The notes: generated from the letters alone by a model not told the origin. DNA of 64,000 nt from Bin87 sp965204395 (GCA_965204395.1 OZ241987.1:1798001-1862000), one strand, 5' to 3'. Shown: positions 16,178 to 24,747, counted from the first letter of the stretch. Translations and numbers: made by a program.

Positions 16178-16729
16178 GCAAGTAGCGTGAAAACCCCTGA
16201 CACCCAACACGGATACTCTGCAATTGCGTGGCGAAAGGACGGAAAGGTCGATTTCCCGCTCATTTCCTCTCATTTCCGCTAGTTCCAGTAGGGCATTGGG
16301 TGGGTCGTGGGGCTGAATTGGGGGTTGAGGGAAGGGTTTTGGGGGCGGTTTTAGCGGTATTGGCGGTCAGGTGGGCGGGTTTGGGGGAAGGGGGTTGGCG
16401 GTGTTGGGAAGTGGGCATCGGGTAGGCTCTCGTGGGCTTGGGTGGCGGGTTGGACTTGGGGCGTTGGGTAACATGGTACGGATGGTGTATGGGTTAGAGC
16501 AAGGGAGAAGTGTCGCCGATGCGAGGGGCCTGAACTGGGGGTTTTGGGGGGAGATGGTACGTCTTTTTGCCACAAAAGGCAGGTGAATCACAAAAAGTTG
16601 GGCGTTTTGGCGCCGACAGGAATGTCTGTGCCACCTGAATGGGGCGGCGGGGGCGCTGGCAGTGACAGGTTTCGCAAAGCGGGTACGTGTGAGATTGCGC
16701 ATCCCGCCGGGCGCGCGCGCCAAACCCGC
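16178..16729. other. Non-coding, G-rich region with a dispersed repeat
   Basis: No gene is visible. From about 16250 to 16400 the plus strand is a run of TTTCCGCTCATTTCC-like words followed by GGG/TTGG-rich sequence. The reverse complement of 62560-62700 shows the same order of words (TTCCCGCTCATTT, AGTAGGGC, TTGGG), so these look like two diverged copies of one dispersed repeat. A short REP-like segment (GACAGGAATGTCTGTGCCA, 16617-16635) follows. Confidence 0.5.
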
Positions 16730-16735
16730 TATAAT
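16730..16735 (+). promoter_or_regulatory. -10 element of the ThDP enzyme gene
   Basis: Perfect TATAAT 27 bp before the ATG at 16763. The -35 region is GC-rich with no clear match. Confidence 0.55.
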
Positions 16736-16762
16736 GCTTCCGCACTTTTCTGGAGGCCCAAC

Positions 16763-18406
16763 ATGGACGGTAAGACCGCATTTGCCACGATCCTGGAACG
16801 CGAGGGCGTTGACGTCGTTTTCTGCTTTCCCAACAACATCCTGATCGACGCCTGTGCCGACGCCGGCATCCGCCCCATCATATCCCGCATGGAGCGCACC
16901 GCGGTCAACATGGCCGACGCGTATAGCCGCGTCAACAACGGCAACAAGAACGGCGTGGTCCTGGTACAGGGCGGCCCCGGCATCGAGAACGCGTTCTCGG
17001 GCGTGGCCCAGGCCTACGCGGACTCGTCGCCGCTGATGATGGTGCCCAACCATCCCGGCACGCGGCGGCACGGCATGTCGTCGGACTTCAACGCGGCGCG
17101 CAACTATGAGGGCGTCACCAAGTGGGCCGACTCCGCCAACCACACCGACCGCATTCCCGAGATGATGCGGCGCGCCTACACGCAATTGCGCACGGGCCGG
17201 CCCAATCCGGTGCTGGTGGAGATGCCCAACGACGTTCTGGCCGGTGAAATCTCCGAGGAGCAGTTCCACTACCAGCCCCAGCGCAGGCACCGCTCGGCCG
17301 GCGATCCCCGGGACGTGTCCCGCGTTGCTGAGTTGCTGGTCAACGCCCGACGTCCGGTTATCTACGCCGGCCAGGGCGTCCTCTACGCCGAGGCCACGCC
17401 CGAACTGGTGGAGCTGGCCGAGCTGCTCAACGCTCCCACTATGACGACCACCCTGGGCAAGAGTGGCTTTCCGGAGAACCACCCGTTGGCTCTCGGAGCC
17501 GGCGGGAACACCGGCACCAAAATGGTCGGCGACTTCCTGGCCAGGAGCGACGTGGTATTCGGCATCGGCACCAGCTTCCAGAAGACCCTGGCCTCCGCGC
17601 CCGTGCCGGCCGGCAAGACCGTCATCCAGTCCACCATCGACGAGAAGGACCTCAACGGCGAGTACCCGCTGGAAGAGATTATCGTCGGCGACGCCAAACT
17701 GATGCTGGCCCAACTCATCGAGGAGGTCAAGGACCGCCTGGGCGCGGACGGCCGGCGCGGCGATGAGTCCGTGGCCGCCGAGATCCGGCAGGTGCGGCAG
17801 GAGTGGCTGGCTGAGTGGATGCCGCGCCTTTCCAGCAACGACGCGCCGATCAGCCCCTACCGCGTGGTGTACGAGCTCAACGCTCGGCTGGACAAGGCCA
17901 ACAGCATCGTAACCCACGACTCCGGCAACCCCCGCGACCAGATTGTCCCGTTCTACGCCGCCACCACGCCGCGCGGCTACATCGGGTGGGGGAACTCGAC
18001 GCAGTTGGGCAGCGGCCTGGGCTACGCCATGGGCGCGAAGGTGGCCTTTCCCGAAAAAACGTGCGTCAATCTCATGGGCGACGTCGCCGTGGGCATGGCC
18101 GGCACCGACTTTGAGACGGCGGCCCGGGAGCAGTTGGGCATCATCACCGTCATCGTCAACAACGGCGCGATGGGCGGCTACGAGAAGAACATCCCCATCG
18201 CTACCGAGCGCTACCGCACCAAGTACGTGACCGGCGAATACGCGGCCATGGCCCAATCCCTGGGCGCCCACGCCGAGCACGTAACCGACCCCAGCGAGGT
18301 TGGCCCTGCCATCGAGCGCGCCAAGGAAATCTCCGCCACCGGCCAGCCCTGCGTGCTGGAGATCATAACCCGCGAGGAGCCGGTGTTTTCCCAGTACTAC
18401 CGGTAA
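16763..18406 (+). CDS. Thiamine diphosphate-dependent enzyme, acetolactate synthase-like
   Basis: The 547-residue protein has the three-domain layout of ThDP enzymes: N-terminal Pyr domain with the catalytic Glu in SRMERTAVNMADAYSR (cofactor activation), a central Rossmann-like domain (RRPVIYAGQGVLYAEA), and a PP domain with GDVAVGMAGTDFETAAR...VIVNN, the ThDP-Mg motif (GDG is GDV here). It resembles large subunits of acetolactate synthase but no small subunit is near, and many such stand-alone proteins act as 2-oxoacid decarboxylases or lyases, so the substrate is open. ATG 16763 follows GGAGG by 7 bases. It sits between the two IS copies. Confidence 0.88.
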   Translation: MDGKTAFATILEREGVDVVFCFPNNILIDACADAGIRPIISRMERTAVNMADAYSRVNNGNKNGVVLVQGGPGIENAFSGVAQAYADSSPLMMVPNHPGTRRHGMSSDFNAARNYEGVTKWADSANHTDRIPEMMRRAYTQLRTGRPNPVLVEMPNDVLAGEISEEQFHYQPQRRHRSAGDPRDVSRVAELLVNARRPVIYAGQGVLYAEATPELVELAELLNAPTMTTTLGKSGFPENHPLALGAGGNTGTKMVGDFLARSDVVFGIGTSFQKTLASAPVPAGKTVIQSTIDEKDLNGEYPLEEIIVGDAKLMLAQLIEEVKDRLGADGRRGDESVAAEIRQVRQEWLAEWMPRLSSNDAPISPYRVVYELNARLDKANSIVTHDSGNPRDQIVPFYAATTPRGYIGWGNSTQLGSGLGYAMGAKVAFPEKTCVNLMGDVAVGMAGTDFETAAREQLGIITVIVNNGAMGGYEKNIPIATERYRTKYVTGEYAAMAQSLGAHAEHVTDPSEVGPAIERAKEISATGQPCVLEIITREEPVFSQYYR

Positions 18407-18425
18407 GCGCAGGTCAGTGACGATT

Positions 18426-18634
18426 AGGGCAATCGCATTTGGAATTTAGACGCCCGTCACTCTGGCGCAAGTCGAAGATGTCCGCCATAGGCGGATGCCG
18501 GAGTCCAGAGGCTGCCGAATGAGGCGAGCGACCACGAAACTGCCGATTTCAGGCACTGGATACCGGCTTGTGCCGGTATGACTGTGGCCGGGAGAGCCTT
18601 ATCCAAGGGCCGACAATTGAAATGCGATTGCCCT
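18426..18634. mobile_element. MITE-like element, family 1 copy B (intact, 209 bp)
   Basis: Bounded by AGGGCAATCGCATTT and AAATGCGATTGCCCT. The flanks repeat CAGTGACGAT / CAGTGACGGT (9 of 10), a likely 10-bp target duplication one base outside each AGGG. Inside are REP-like palindromes (a GCCATAGGC-type and a CCGGCTTGTGCCGG hairpin). It ends 26 bp before the fic start codon and may have displaced the original fic promoter. Confidence 0.8.
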
Positions 18635-19420
18635 GCAGTGACGGTCCACTTGCTTGGTTCATGCGTAGATTATACATATACCAGCACCCAGATTGGCCAT
18701 CGCTCACCTGGCGCATGGAGAACCTGGCCGACACGTTGGCCGACGTCCGCCATCGCCAGGGAATCCTGCTGGGCAAGATGGCAAATTTAGGTTTCGTCTC
18801 GCGACAGGAAGCGACGCTCGCCACCCTGACCGAGGATGTGGTCAAGACCAGTGAAATTGAGGGGGAAAACCTGAATCCCGACTTGGTGCGTTCTTCGGTG
18901 GCGAGACGTTTGGGCCTTGACGCGGGTGGCCTCGCGCACAACGACCGGAATGTTGAGGGCGCGGTTGAGATGATGCTGGACGCAACCCAGCGATACGAAC
19001 AACTGCTTACCTCGGAGCGCCTCTTCGCCTGGCAGGCCGCATTGTTTCCCGCGGGCCGCAGCGGTATGCGTCGCATTACGGTCGGTGGCTGGCGCCAGGA
19101 TACAACAGGACCGATGCAGGTGGTGTCCGGCCCCATGGGTCGCGAAAGGGTCCATTTTGAAGCTCCGCCCGCCGCGGTGATCGACCGGGAGATGCGCTCC
19201 TTTTTGGATTGGTTCAACACCGCCGCCGCCACCGACCCTGTGATCAAGGCGGGGATTGCGCATTTCTGGTTCGTTACGATACACCCCTTTGAGGACGGCA
19301 ACGGGCGCATTGCCAGGGCGATTGCGGACATGGCTCTGGCCAGGGCGGATGGTACAGGGCAACATGAGTCATCCCGGATTTTAGAAAATGGGAAAACTGT
19401 CGCTGTAAGGGGCTGATCAG

Positions 19421-19480
19421 AGAAGCCCTCTTCTGGTGAAGTGGGAGTGAGCAAACTCCAAACCACCGAAGGGGGCTTCT
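19421..19480 (+). promoter_or_regulatory. Hairpin covering the transposase ribosome-binding site
   Basis: AGAAGCCCTCTTCTGGTG (19421-19438) pairs with CACCGAAGGGGGCTTCT (19464-19480), about 16 pairs. The right arm contains the GAAGGGGG Shine-Dalgarno of ATG 19483 and is followed by TTT. Read-through RNA from outside the IS would fold it and block translation or end early. The same lies upstream of copy 1 (minus strand). Confidence 0.6.
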
Positions 19481-19482
19481 TT

Positions 19483-20817
19483 ATGTTGCAGCAAGGGGCG
19501 GGCCAGGAGCAAGGGCAACAGGTTGCGGATCTGTTGGGATTGTTCATCGGGCCATTGGAAACCTGGCTGAACCATCGACTGGATCGGCGATTGGTGCGCA
19601 CCTTTCTGCTGACCCTGGTGGCCATGGTGCGGATGCGCCACAATCGTTACGGGTTGCTCTTGAGCGAGTTGGGCGCTCACATCATTAGTCCCGACCGTGC
19701 GCCGGCGGGGACCAAGCGTCTCAGCAATCTGCTGCGCTCATCCAAGTGGTCCCATACTCTCCTGGAAGAGTTTCTTTGGCATGATGCCGACCGGCGGCTT
19801 ACGGAGTTGGCCGCCGCTGGGGAAGGGGCATTGGCCATCTGGGATGAGAGTGTCCTGGAGAAGCCGGAGAGCATCGCCCTGGAGGGGTTGTGTCCGGTGC
19901 GCTCCAGCAAGGCGGCCCGTCTCAAGCGGATCAAGCCGGGCTACTACAACCCTCCGGGAGGACCGCCCGTATTCGTGCCGGGGATGCAGTGGCTCACGGT
20001 GATAGTGGCTGGGATGGCGGGCGCGCCCACCCTGGCTGCCATGGGTTGGTGGACCAGCCGAGGTCCCCTGGCCAGCCACCGGCGAGCGCAGGCCGCCACA
20101 CTGCTGGACCAATGCGCCCAGCGCTGGCAGCAACAGGTGATCCACCTTTTTGATCGGGGCTACGCTGGCGCTCCCTGGCTGGAGGAACTGACCCAACGTC
20201 AACTCTGCTTCATCATGCGCTGGCCTACCCGCCATCGCCTGGTGGATGCCTTGGGCCAGGAGCGTTTCCCAGGGCAGATCTCCCGAGGCAAACGCTCCCA
20301 GGACCACCGCATGATCTGGGACTACAACCGTCGACAGTACCGCAAAACCGGCATCCTGACCGTGCCAGTACACCACCCCCAGTTGGATCATCCCCTATGG
20401 CTGGTGGTCTCCAGACCCGGTACGGGACGAACACCCTGGTACCTGCTGACCAACCAGCCCATTGCTTCCGTTGACGACGCCTGGCGGGTGGTCATGGCCT
20501 ACGCTCGCCGCTGGCAGGTAGAGATGTGCTACCGAGCTTGCAAGACCGACCTGGCCATGGAAAGCCCCCGCCTCTGGTTCTGGGAAAACCGCCTCAAACT
20601 CCTGCTCATGGCCTCTCTGGTCTATGCCTTCCTCCTCCACCTGCTCACGCCAAGCCGCCAATCTCTCGTCCAAAGCCTAATCAGAAACTGGTGCCACCGA
20701 ACCGGGGAGCGGTACCGACAAGCCAAATTACCTCTCCCCAGGCTTCGCTCCGCACTCAGTACCCTCTGGCTAACCCACCCACCGTCCTTCCCTCACCTCA
20801 ACCCAAATTCGGGATGA
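19483..20817 (+). CDS. IS4-superfamily DDE transposase, copy 2
   Basis: The protein is identical in sequence to copy 1 (444 residues from ATG 19483; a GTG at 19441 gives a longer form). DDE landmarks are LAIWDESVLEKPES, VIHLFDRGYAG and RRWQVEMCYRACKTDL. It interrupts fic in the same orientation as fic. The stop overlaps the right terminal repeat. Confidence 0.92.
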   Translation: MLQQGAGQEQGQQVADLLGLFIGPLETWLNHRLDRRLVRTFLLTLVAMVRMRHNRYGLLLSELGAHIISPDRAPAGTKRLSNLLRSSKWSHTLLEEFLWHDADRRLTELAAAGEGALAIWDESVLEKPESIALEGLCPVRSSKAARLKRIKPGYYNPPGGPPVFVPGMQWLTVIVAGMAGAPTLAAMGWWTSRGPLASHRRAQAATLLDQCAQRWQQQVIHLFDRGYAGAPWLEELTQRQLCFIMRWPTRHRLVDALGQERFPGQISRGKRSQDHRMIWDYNRRQYRKTGILTVPVHHPQLDHPLWLVVSRPGTGRTPWYLLTNQPIASVDDAWRVVMAYARRWQVEMCYRACKTDLAMESPRLWFWENRLKLLLMASLVYAFLLHLLTPSRQSLVQSLIRNWCHRTGERYRQAKLPLPRLRSALSTLWLTHPPSFPHLNPNSG

Positions 20818-21235
20818 CTCATGTTTCGTCTCAAATCCGCAGGGAACGCCAGGACTATTATCGGATTCTGGAACGAACCCAAAAGGGCGCGACTGACGTC
20901 ACCCCTTGGCTGGTGTGGTTCCTAAATTGCCTCAGTGCAGCCATCAACAGCGCGGACGATACCCTGGCTCACATCGTTGCCAAAGGGAATTTCTGGACCC
21001 GAATATCTCACTTACCATGCAACGAACGGCAAATCACCATGTTGAATCGGTTGCTCGACGGTTTCGAAGGCAACTTGACCTCCGCCAAGTGGGCGCAAAT
21101 CACCAAATGCTCGCACGACACGGCATTAAGGGATATCAATGAGTTGATCTCATATGGTGTCTTGCTCCGCAGTCAAGCAGGAGGCCGCAGCACCAGTTAC
21201 GATCTGATTGCGCTCCAATCCGACTCATAAACTCC

Positions 21236-21295
21236 CGTGCCCGAACCACCTATCACCGTCATCGGCGGCGGGCCCGCCGGTTCCGCCTCGAACGC
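21236..21295 (+). pseudogene. Duplicated 5' fragment of the halogenase gene
   Basis: CCGTGCCCGAACCACCTATC and the next 20 or so bases nearly match the start of the halogenase gene at 22037 (GTG start and the codons for PEPPI-VIGGGPAGS); similarity then fades. The VapBC pair lies between fragment and full gene. It reads as a relic of an insertion that duplicated or partly replaced the gene start. Confidence 0.8.
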
Positions 21296-21335
21296 TCCGT
21301 CCCACCGTGCTATGCTGTGACCGCGAGGCTGTGCC

Positions 21336-21611
21336 ATGAAGACCATCACCATATCAGTGGACGAAGAAACTCACCGTCTGTATCAATCCAGGGCCGACGC
21401 TGTGGGAACCTCAATCGAAGAGTGGGTTGCCGCGCGCTTGGCCGAAGTGACGCCCAAGCCGATTTCCGATGCCGAGGCGCAGCGCGGACGCGAGCTATGG
21501 GAAGATATACAAGCCCGTATTGACGCACGGGCCAAGGCCAGAGGCGACGACCTGCGACCCTCGAGGAAGTTGACGCGCGACGAACTGCACGACCGCAATG
21601 CGCTTAGTTGA
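21336..21611 (+). CDS. Ribbon-helix-helix antitoxin of a VapBC-type pair
   Basis: A 91-residue protein with an N-terminal ribbon-helix-helix (KTITISVDEETHRLYQSRADAVGTSIEEWVAARL) for operator binding, and an Arg/Asp-rich C-terminus that would wrap the toxin. It overlaps the PIN toxin start by 14 bases, as in most vapBC pairs. The module sits exactly between a truncated and an intact copy of the halogenase 5' end. Confidence 0.85.
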   Translation: MKTITISVDEETHRLYQSRADAVGTSIEEWVAARLAEVTPKPISDAEAQRGRELWEDIQARIDARAKARGDDLRPSRKLTRDELHDRNALS

Positions 21612-22026
21612 TACCAACGTTCCGCTTTATGCGGTCAGCCCACTCACCGAGGAAGCGGATAAACGCGCTGTCGCCGTTGACCTGCTTGATGGCGGCGACC
21701 TTGCCCTGTCGGCGCAGGTCCTCCAGGAATTCTATACTCGGGCGACCAGTGAGCGAGGTTCGTGGCAAATGACGCACGAAGAAGCAGTCGGGTTCATCAC
21801 CCTGCGTCTGTTGCGCTTTCCAGTGCGGGCCGTCACCCTCGAACTGGTGCAGGATGCTTTCTCCCTTCGCGCCCGGTTCGGCCTGAACTACTGGGACTGC
21901 GCCATCCTTGCCTCCGCCCGCTTGCTGGGCTGTGATGCTGTGTACTCGGAGGATATGAGCGACACCCAGGATTATGACGGCCTCCGCGTGATCAACCCCT
22001 TCGCCCACTTGCCTCAGCCTGCATAG
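21598..22026 (+). CDS. vapC: PIN-domain ribonuclease toxin (VapC-like)
   Basis: A 142-residue PIN protein. Acidic metal ligands are visible: Asp in LVDTNVPLYA, Glu in VLQEFYTRAT, Asp in LNYWDCAILASA and Asp/Glu in VYSEDMSDTQDY. VapC enzymes cut tRNA or rRNA when freed from the antitoxin. Overlaps its antitoxin upstream; the halogenase GTG follows 12 bases after its stop, so read-through is likely. Confidence 0.9.
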   Translation: MRLVDTNVPLYAVSPLTEEADKRAVAVDLLDGGDLALSAQVLQEFYTRATSERGSWQMTHEEAVGFITLRLLRFPVRAVTLELVQDAFSLRARFGLNYWDCAILASARLLGCDAVYSEDMSDTQDYDGLRVINPFAHLPQPA

Positions 22027-22038
22027 TTACCAGCGTCC

Positions 22039-23664
22039 GTGCCCGAACCACCTATCATCGTCATCGGCGGCGGGCCTGCTGGCTCCTGCGCCAGCGCCCT
22101 TCTCGCCCGCCAGGGACATTCCGTCGTACTGCTGGAACGTGAACGCTTCCCACGCGCCCACGTGGGCGAATCTCTGCTGCCGGCCAGCATCCCCATCCTG
22201 CAGGATCTGGGCGTGCTCGACGAGGTACAGCGGGCCGGCTTCACCGTCAAGCGGGGCGCGACCATGATCTGGGGCACCGACCGCGAGCCGTGGAGCTGGC
22301 ATTTCAGCGAGACCAACGCCAGCAACCCCACCGCATTCCAGGTGTGGCGGCCCGACTTCGACGCCATCCTGCTCAACAATGCACGACGCGCCGGCGTGGA
22401 CGTGCGCGAGGGCTGCCAGGCCACCGGCGTCGCGTTCGACGAAAGCGGTCAGGCGGTGGCGGTGCGCTGCCAGGAATCCGCACGTAGGGGCGGGTTTCAA
22501 ACCCGCCCCTACCCAACAACCGGCGAGACCGAACTCTCTGCGCGCTACGTGGTTGACGCCAGCGGACAGGGTGGCCTGCTGTCCCGCCAGCTTGGTCTGC
22601 GGCAGTGGGACGATTTCTTTCGCAACCTGGCCGTGTACGGCTACTATCAGGGCGGCGATCGACTGCCCGCGCCCGACGACGGCAACATCCTCATCGAGTC
22701 TCAGCCCGGCGGATGGCTGTGGCACATCCCCCTGCGCGACGGCTGGGCCAGCGTGGGCGCGGTGGTGGACGCTGACAGCGGGCAGCAGGGAATCCGCGAG
22801 TTCGGACCCCAACGGTTTCTCGAATCCCAAGTTGCCGCCGCGCCTCGTCTGGCGGAAATGCTGGCCTCGGCCCGGTTCGCGTCGGGCACCGAGGTGTTGC
22901 GGGACTGGTCATATCGCTGCAAGTCGTTGCACGGGCCGGGATACATCCTGGTTGGCGACGCCGGATGCTTCATAGATCCGCTCTTTTCGTCCGGTGTCCA
23001 CCTTGCCCTCACGTCCGCGACCCTGGCCGCAGCCACGGTTACATCCGCGCTGGACGACCCCACTATCGCGGCGCCGGCGGGGCAGGTGTACCAACAGCTC
23101 TACTACAAGGAATACGGGCACTTCCGCGAACTGGCCCGCCTCTTCTATTCCAGCAACCGCACTGCCGATTCCTACTTCTGGGAGGCCCGTCGGCTCTTGG
23201 ACGACGACCCCACCCTCACGCCGCGCCAGTCGTTCATCCAAGCCGTGGCCGGCCAGCCGGCGCGAGGCTACGAGCGCGTGGTGCTGTCCCACGGCCTCGC
23301 GCCCGCCGCCTACGGCGACAGCGTGGCCGCGGTTGAAACGGAGCGCAACCGCCGCCAACGCGACGGATTGCCACCAGACGTCCCTTTACGGTTGGCTGAC
23401 GGAGTGCTGTTGCAGCGGCAACCCGTGCTCGCCGCCGACCGGTTCGTTTGGGGCGTTGGCCTGATCACCGACGGGCACCCCGAAGGACTGCCGTGCAGCG
23501 CGCTGGTGGCGCAACTGCTGGCCCGTCTGAACGGCAGACGGACCGCCACCGACGCCATAGCCGACCTCTGCAACGGAATGGATGCCGCCTCCATCAGGCA
23601 GGTCGAACCCGCCGCACGACAGGCCCTGCAAATCCTCTACGTGGACGGGGCGATAACCATCTGA
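22039..23664 (+). CDS. FAD-dependent halogenase/oxidoreductase with a translated repeat
   Basis: A 541-residue flavoprotein. FAD motif IVIGGGPAGSCASALLARQG is at the N-terminus, HVGESLLPAS and the halogenase-type GWLWHIP (residues 225-231) follow, then GDAGCFIDPLFSSGVHLA. The GWxWxIP motif points to the tryptophan/phenol halogenase group, though a catalytic Lys could not be fixed by eye, so halogenation is likely but unproven. Residues 149-158 (RRGGFQTRPY) are encoded by a genomic palindrome inserted in frame in a surface loop. GTG 22039 is used. The last 110 residues form an extra domain like those in other long halogenase-like proteins. Confidence 0.82.
   Translation: MPEPPIIVIGGGPAGSCASALLARQGHSVVLLERERFPRAHVGESLLPASIPILQDLGVLDEVQRAGFTVKRGATMIWGTDREPWSWHFSETNASNPTAFQVWRPDFDAILLNNARRAGVDVREGCQATGVAFDESGQAVAVRCQESARRGGFQTRPYPTTGETELSARYVVDASGQGGLLSRQLGLRQWDDFFRNLAVYGYYQGGDRLPAPDDGNILIESQPGGWLWHIPLRDGWASVGAVVDADSGQQGIREFGPQRFLESQVAAAPRLAEMLASARFASGTEVLRDWSYRCKSLHGPGYILVGDAGCFIDPLFSSGVHLALTSATLAAATVTSALDDPTIAAPAGQVYQQLYYKEYGHFRELARLFYSSNRTADSYFWEARRLLDDDPTLTPRQSFIQAVAGQPARGYERVVLSHGLAPAAYGDSVAAVETERNRRQRDGLPPDVPLRLADGVLLQRQPVLAADRFVWGVGLITDGHPEGLPCSALVAQLLARLNGRRTATDAIADLCNGMDAASIRQVEPAARQALQILYVDGAITI
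22484..22512. repeat. GTAGGGGC palindrome inside the halogenase gene
   Basis: A perfect 29-bp palindrome, GTAGGGGCGGGTTT-C-AAACCCGCCCCTAC split around one base. The same unit lies in intergenic DNA at 35369 and 35638. Here its length and phase keep the frame open. Confidence 0.9.
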
Positions 23665-23703
23665 CCGCGACGGGAATCGCCTCTACGGACCGGAATTAAC
23701 GTG

Positions 23704-23731
23704 GTAGGGGCGAGGCATGCCTCGCCCCTAC
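23704..23731. repeat. GTAGGGGC palindrome between convergent genes
   Basis: A perfect 28-bp palindrome (GTAGGGGCGAGGCA/TGCCTCGCCCCTAC) lies between the halogenase and the next, convergent gene. It might fold as a two-way terminator, but there is no T tract. Confidence 0.85.
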
Positions 23732-23761
23732 ACCGCGCCTCAACGCTGCATCCCCGTCCCC

Positions 23762-24343
23762 CTACGGCTTTACCCAGGTCTCCGACCAGGCGATGCAGGC
23801 CGTGCTGCTCTGGGCGGGCCCGCGCATCTCCAGCGACACGACGCCCGACAGCGCTTTGCCGCCCACGGTGATCTGCGCCTGACGCGCCGGGAAGAAGCAG
23901 CTGTACACGCCGTGGGTGCGTCCAGAAGCCTCTCCGGCCGGGTTGTTGAGCATGTAGGGCGTGAGGAAATCGTGCCAGCTCAACACCACGGAATCCGCCC
24001 CCGCTGACACGTGCTCGTTGTAGGCGCTGGCAATCCCGCCGGACCGGCTGAACTCCGCGCTGATCACCGGCAGTGAGATGTCGCCGAACTCGGGGAACAG
24101 CATGGACTCGATCTCTTCCTGCACGTAGCGGGTCATTGCGATGTTGTCGGAGTACACCCGCGCCCGGCCGCCGTCCACCTCATCGCTTTTCAGAAACAGG
24201 ACGTGGCCGGCGCCGGCCGGCGTCCAGAGCACGCGCCAGTGGCTGGTTCGCGCGGTCTGCGCTCCGCCCTCCTCCTGGGCAAGGCGGATAAAAGAGTTCT
24301 CGCCGGTGAGGCGGATCTGTACGGGATCAACTGGGCTGGTCAT
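23762..24343 (-). CDS. Protein of unknown function, 193 residues
   Basis: I do not recognise a family. The protein is soluble, with no signal peptide or membrane segment. It shows alternating strands (HWRVLWTPAGAGHVLFLKSD, QITVGGKALSGVVSLEMRGP) that suggest a beta-rich fold. ATG 24343 has GGAGAC at 8 bases, which supports a real gene. It is convergent with the halogenase and is followed upstream by a PIN/antitoxin pair on the same strand. Confidence 0.7.
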   Translation of the reverse strand: MTSPVDPVQIRLTGENSFIRLAQEEGGAQTARTSHWRVLWTPAGAGHVLFLKSDEVDGGRARVYSDNIAMTRYVQEEIESMLFPEFGDISLPVISAEFSRSGGIASAYNEHVSAGADSVVLSWHDFLTPYMLNNPAGEASGRTHGVYSCFFPARQAQITVGGKALSGVVSLEMRGPAQSSTACIAWSETWVKP

Positions 24344-24363
24344 AAGTTACGTCTCCAATAGGT

Positions 24364-24747
24364 TCAGGGCCGCAGGGTGGTCACGCCATATTTCGGAATA
24401 TCACCGTCGTTGGTAATGATAATGAGGTCTTCAATCTGCGCCTGCGCTACCAGCATCCGGTCAAACGGGTCCCGGTGGTGCAAGGGCAACCGGCCGGCGG
24501 TTTTGGCGTGTAATGAGTTGATGTCCAGCAACCGGAAACGAGAGTCATCCACGACCTGTTCTGGTTCCTGGTCCAGAGGTTCCAGCTTGCCCAAACCCTG
24601 TTTGATAGCCATCTCCCAGATGCTGGCAACGCTGATGAAAACCCGGTTGGCGGGGTCGCCAAGAATCCGGTAGGTTTCTTCCTTCAAGGTTCGAGCCGAC
24701 GTTGCGTACCAAAGGAATACGTGCGTGTCGGGCAGGTAGTCCGCCAT
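24364..24747 (-). CDS. vapC: PIN-domain toxin, type II TA
   Basis: A 127-residue PIN protein: LPDTHVFLWY (first Asp), SVASIWEMAIKQGLGKL (Glu), LPLHHRDPFDRMLVAQAQ (Asp) and IITNDGDI (Asp). This is the compact PIN subgroup usually paired with Phd/YefM- or DUF2281-like antitoxins, and its start follows the antitoxin stop by 2 bases. Confidence 0.9.
   Translation of the reverse strand: MADYLPDTHVFLWYATSARTLKEETYRILGDPANRVFISVASIWEMAIKQGLGKLEPLDQEPEQVVDDSRFRLLDINSLHAKTAGRLPLHHRDPFDRMLVAQAQIEDLIIITNDGDIPKYGVTTLRP

Larger units (their letters stand above)
19367..20819 (+). mobile_element. IS4-type insertion sequence, copy 2 (1453 bp)
   Basis: Same length, ends and encoded protein as copy 1. CATG flanks it at 19363-19366 and 20820-20823. 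It is inserted in fic. The target in both copies is CATG, which suggests target preference. Confidence 0.92.
18661..21230 (+). pseudogene. fic: fic gene disrupted by IS copy 2
   Basis: Joining 18661-19366 to 20824-21230 (removing the 1453-bp IS and one CATG) restores one 370-codon frame with no error. Fic enzymes move AMP or other nucleotides onto target proteins. The 5' part has a DUF4172-like N-terminus (LYIYQHPDWPSLTWRMENLA), the inhibitory-helix-like segment KTSEIEGENLN, and the Fic core HPFEDGNGRIARA starting near residue 208. The 3' part continues QIRRERQDYYRILERTQKG and a C-terminal winged helix (SAKWAQITKCSHDTALRDIN). The IS cuts soon after the catalytic loop, so the gene is probably dead; precise excision could restore it. 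Confidence 0.9.

Noticed and set aside
16367..18280. A 637-codon minus-strand ORF over the ThDP gene
   Set aside because: It is the antisense shadow of a well-conserved GC-rich gene; its protein is low in hydrophobic core and matches no fold, while the plus strand has ThDP motifs.
16116..19366. A composite transposon made of the two IS copies
   Set aside because: Each copy has its own CATG flanks and its own restored target (MITE A and fic), so they inserted separately. CATG preference keeps some doubt.
23762..24343. Assigning the unknown protein to halogenase maturation
   Set aside because: It is convergent with the halogenase, has its own RBS, and shows no motif that links the two.
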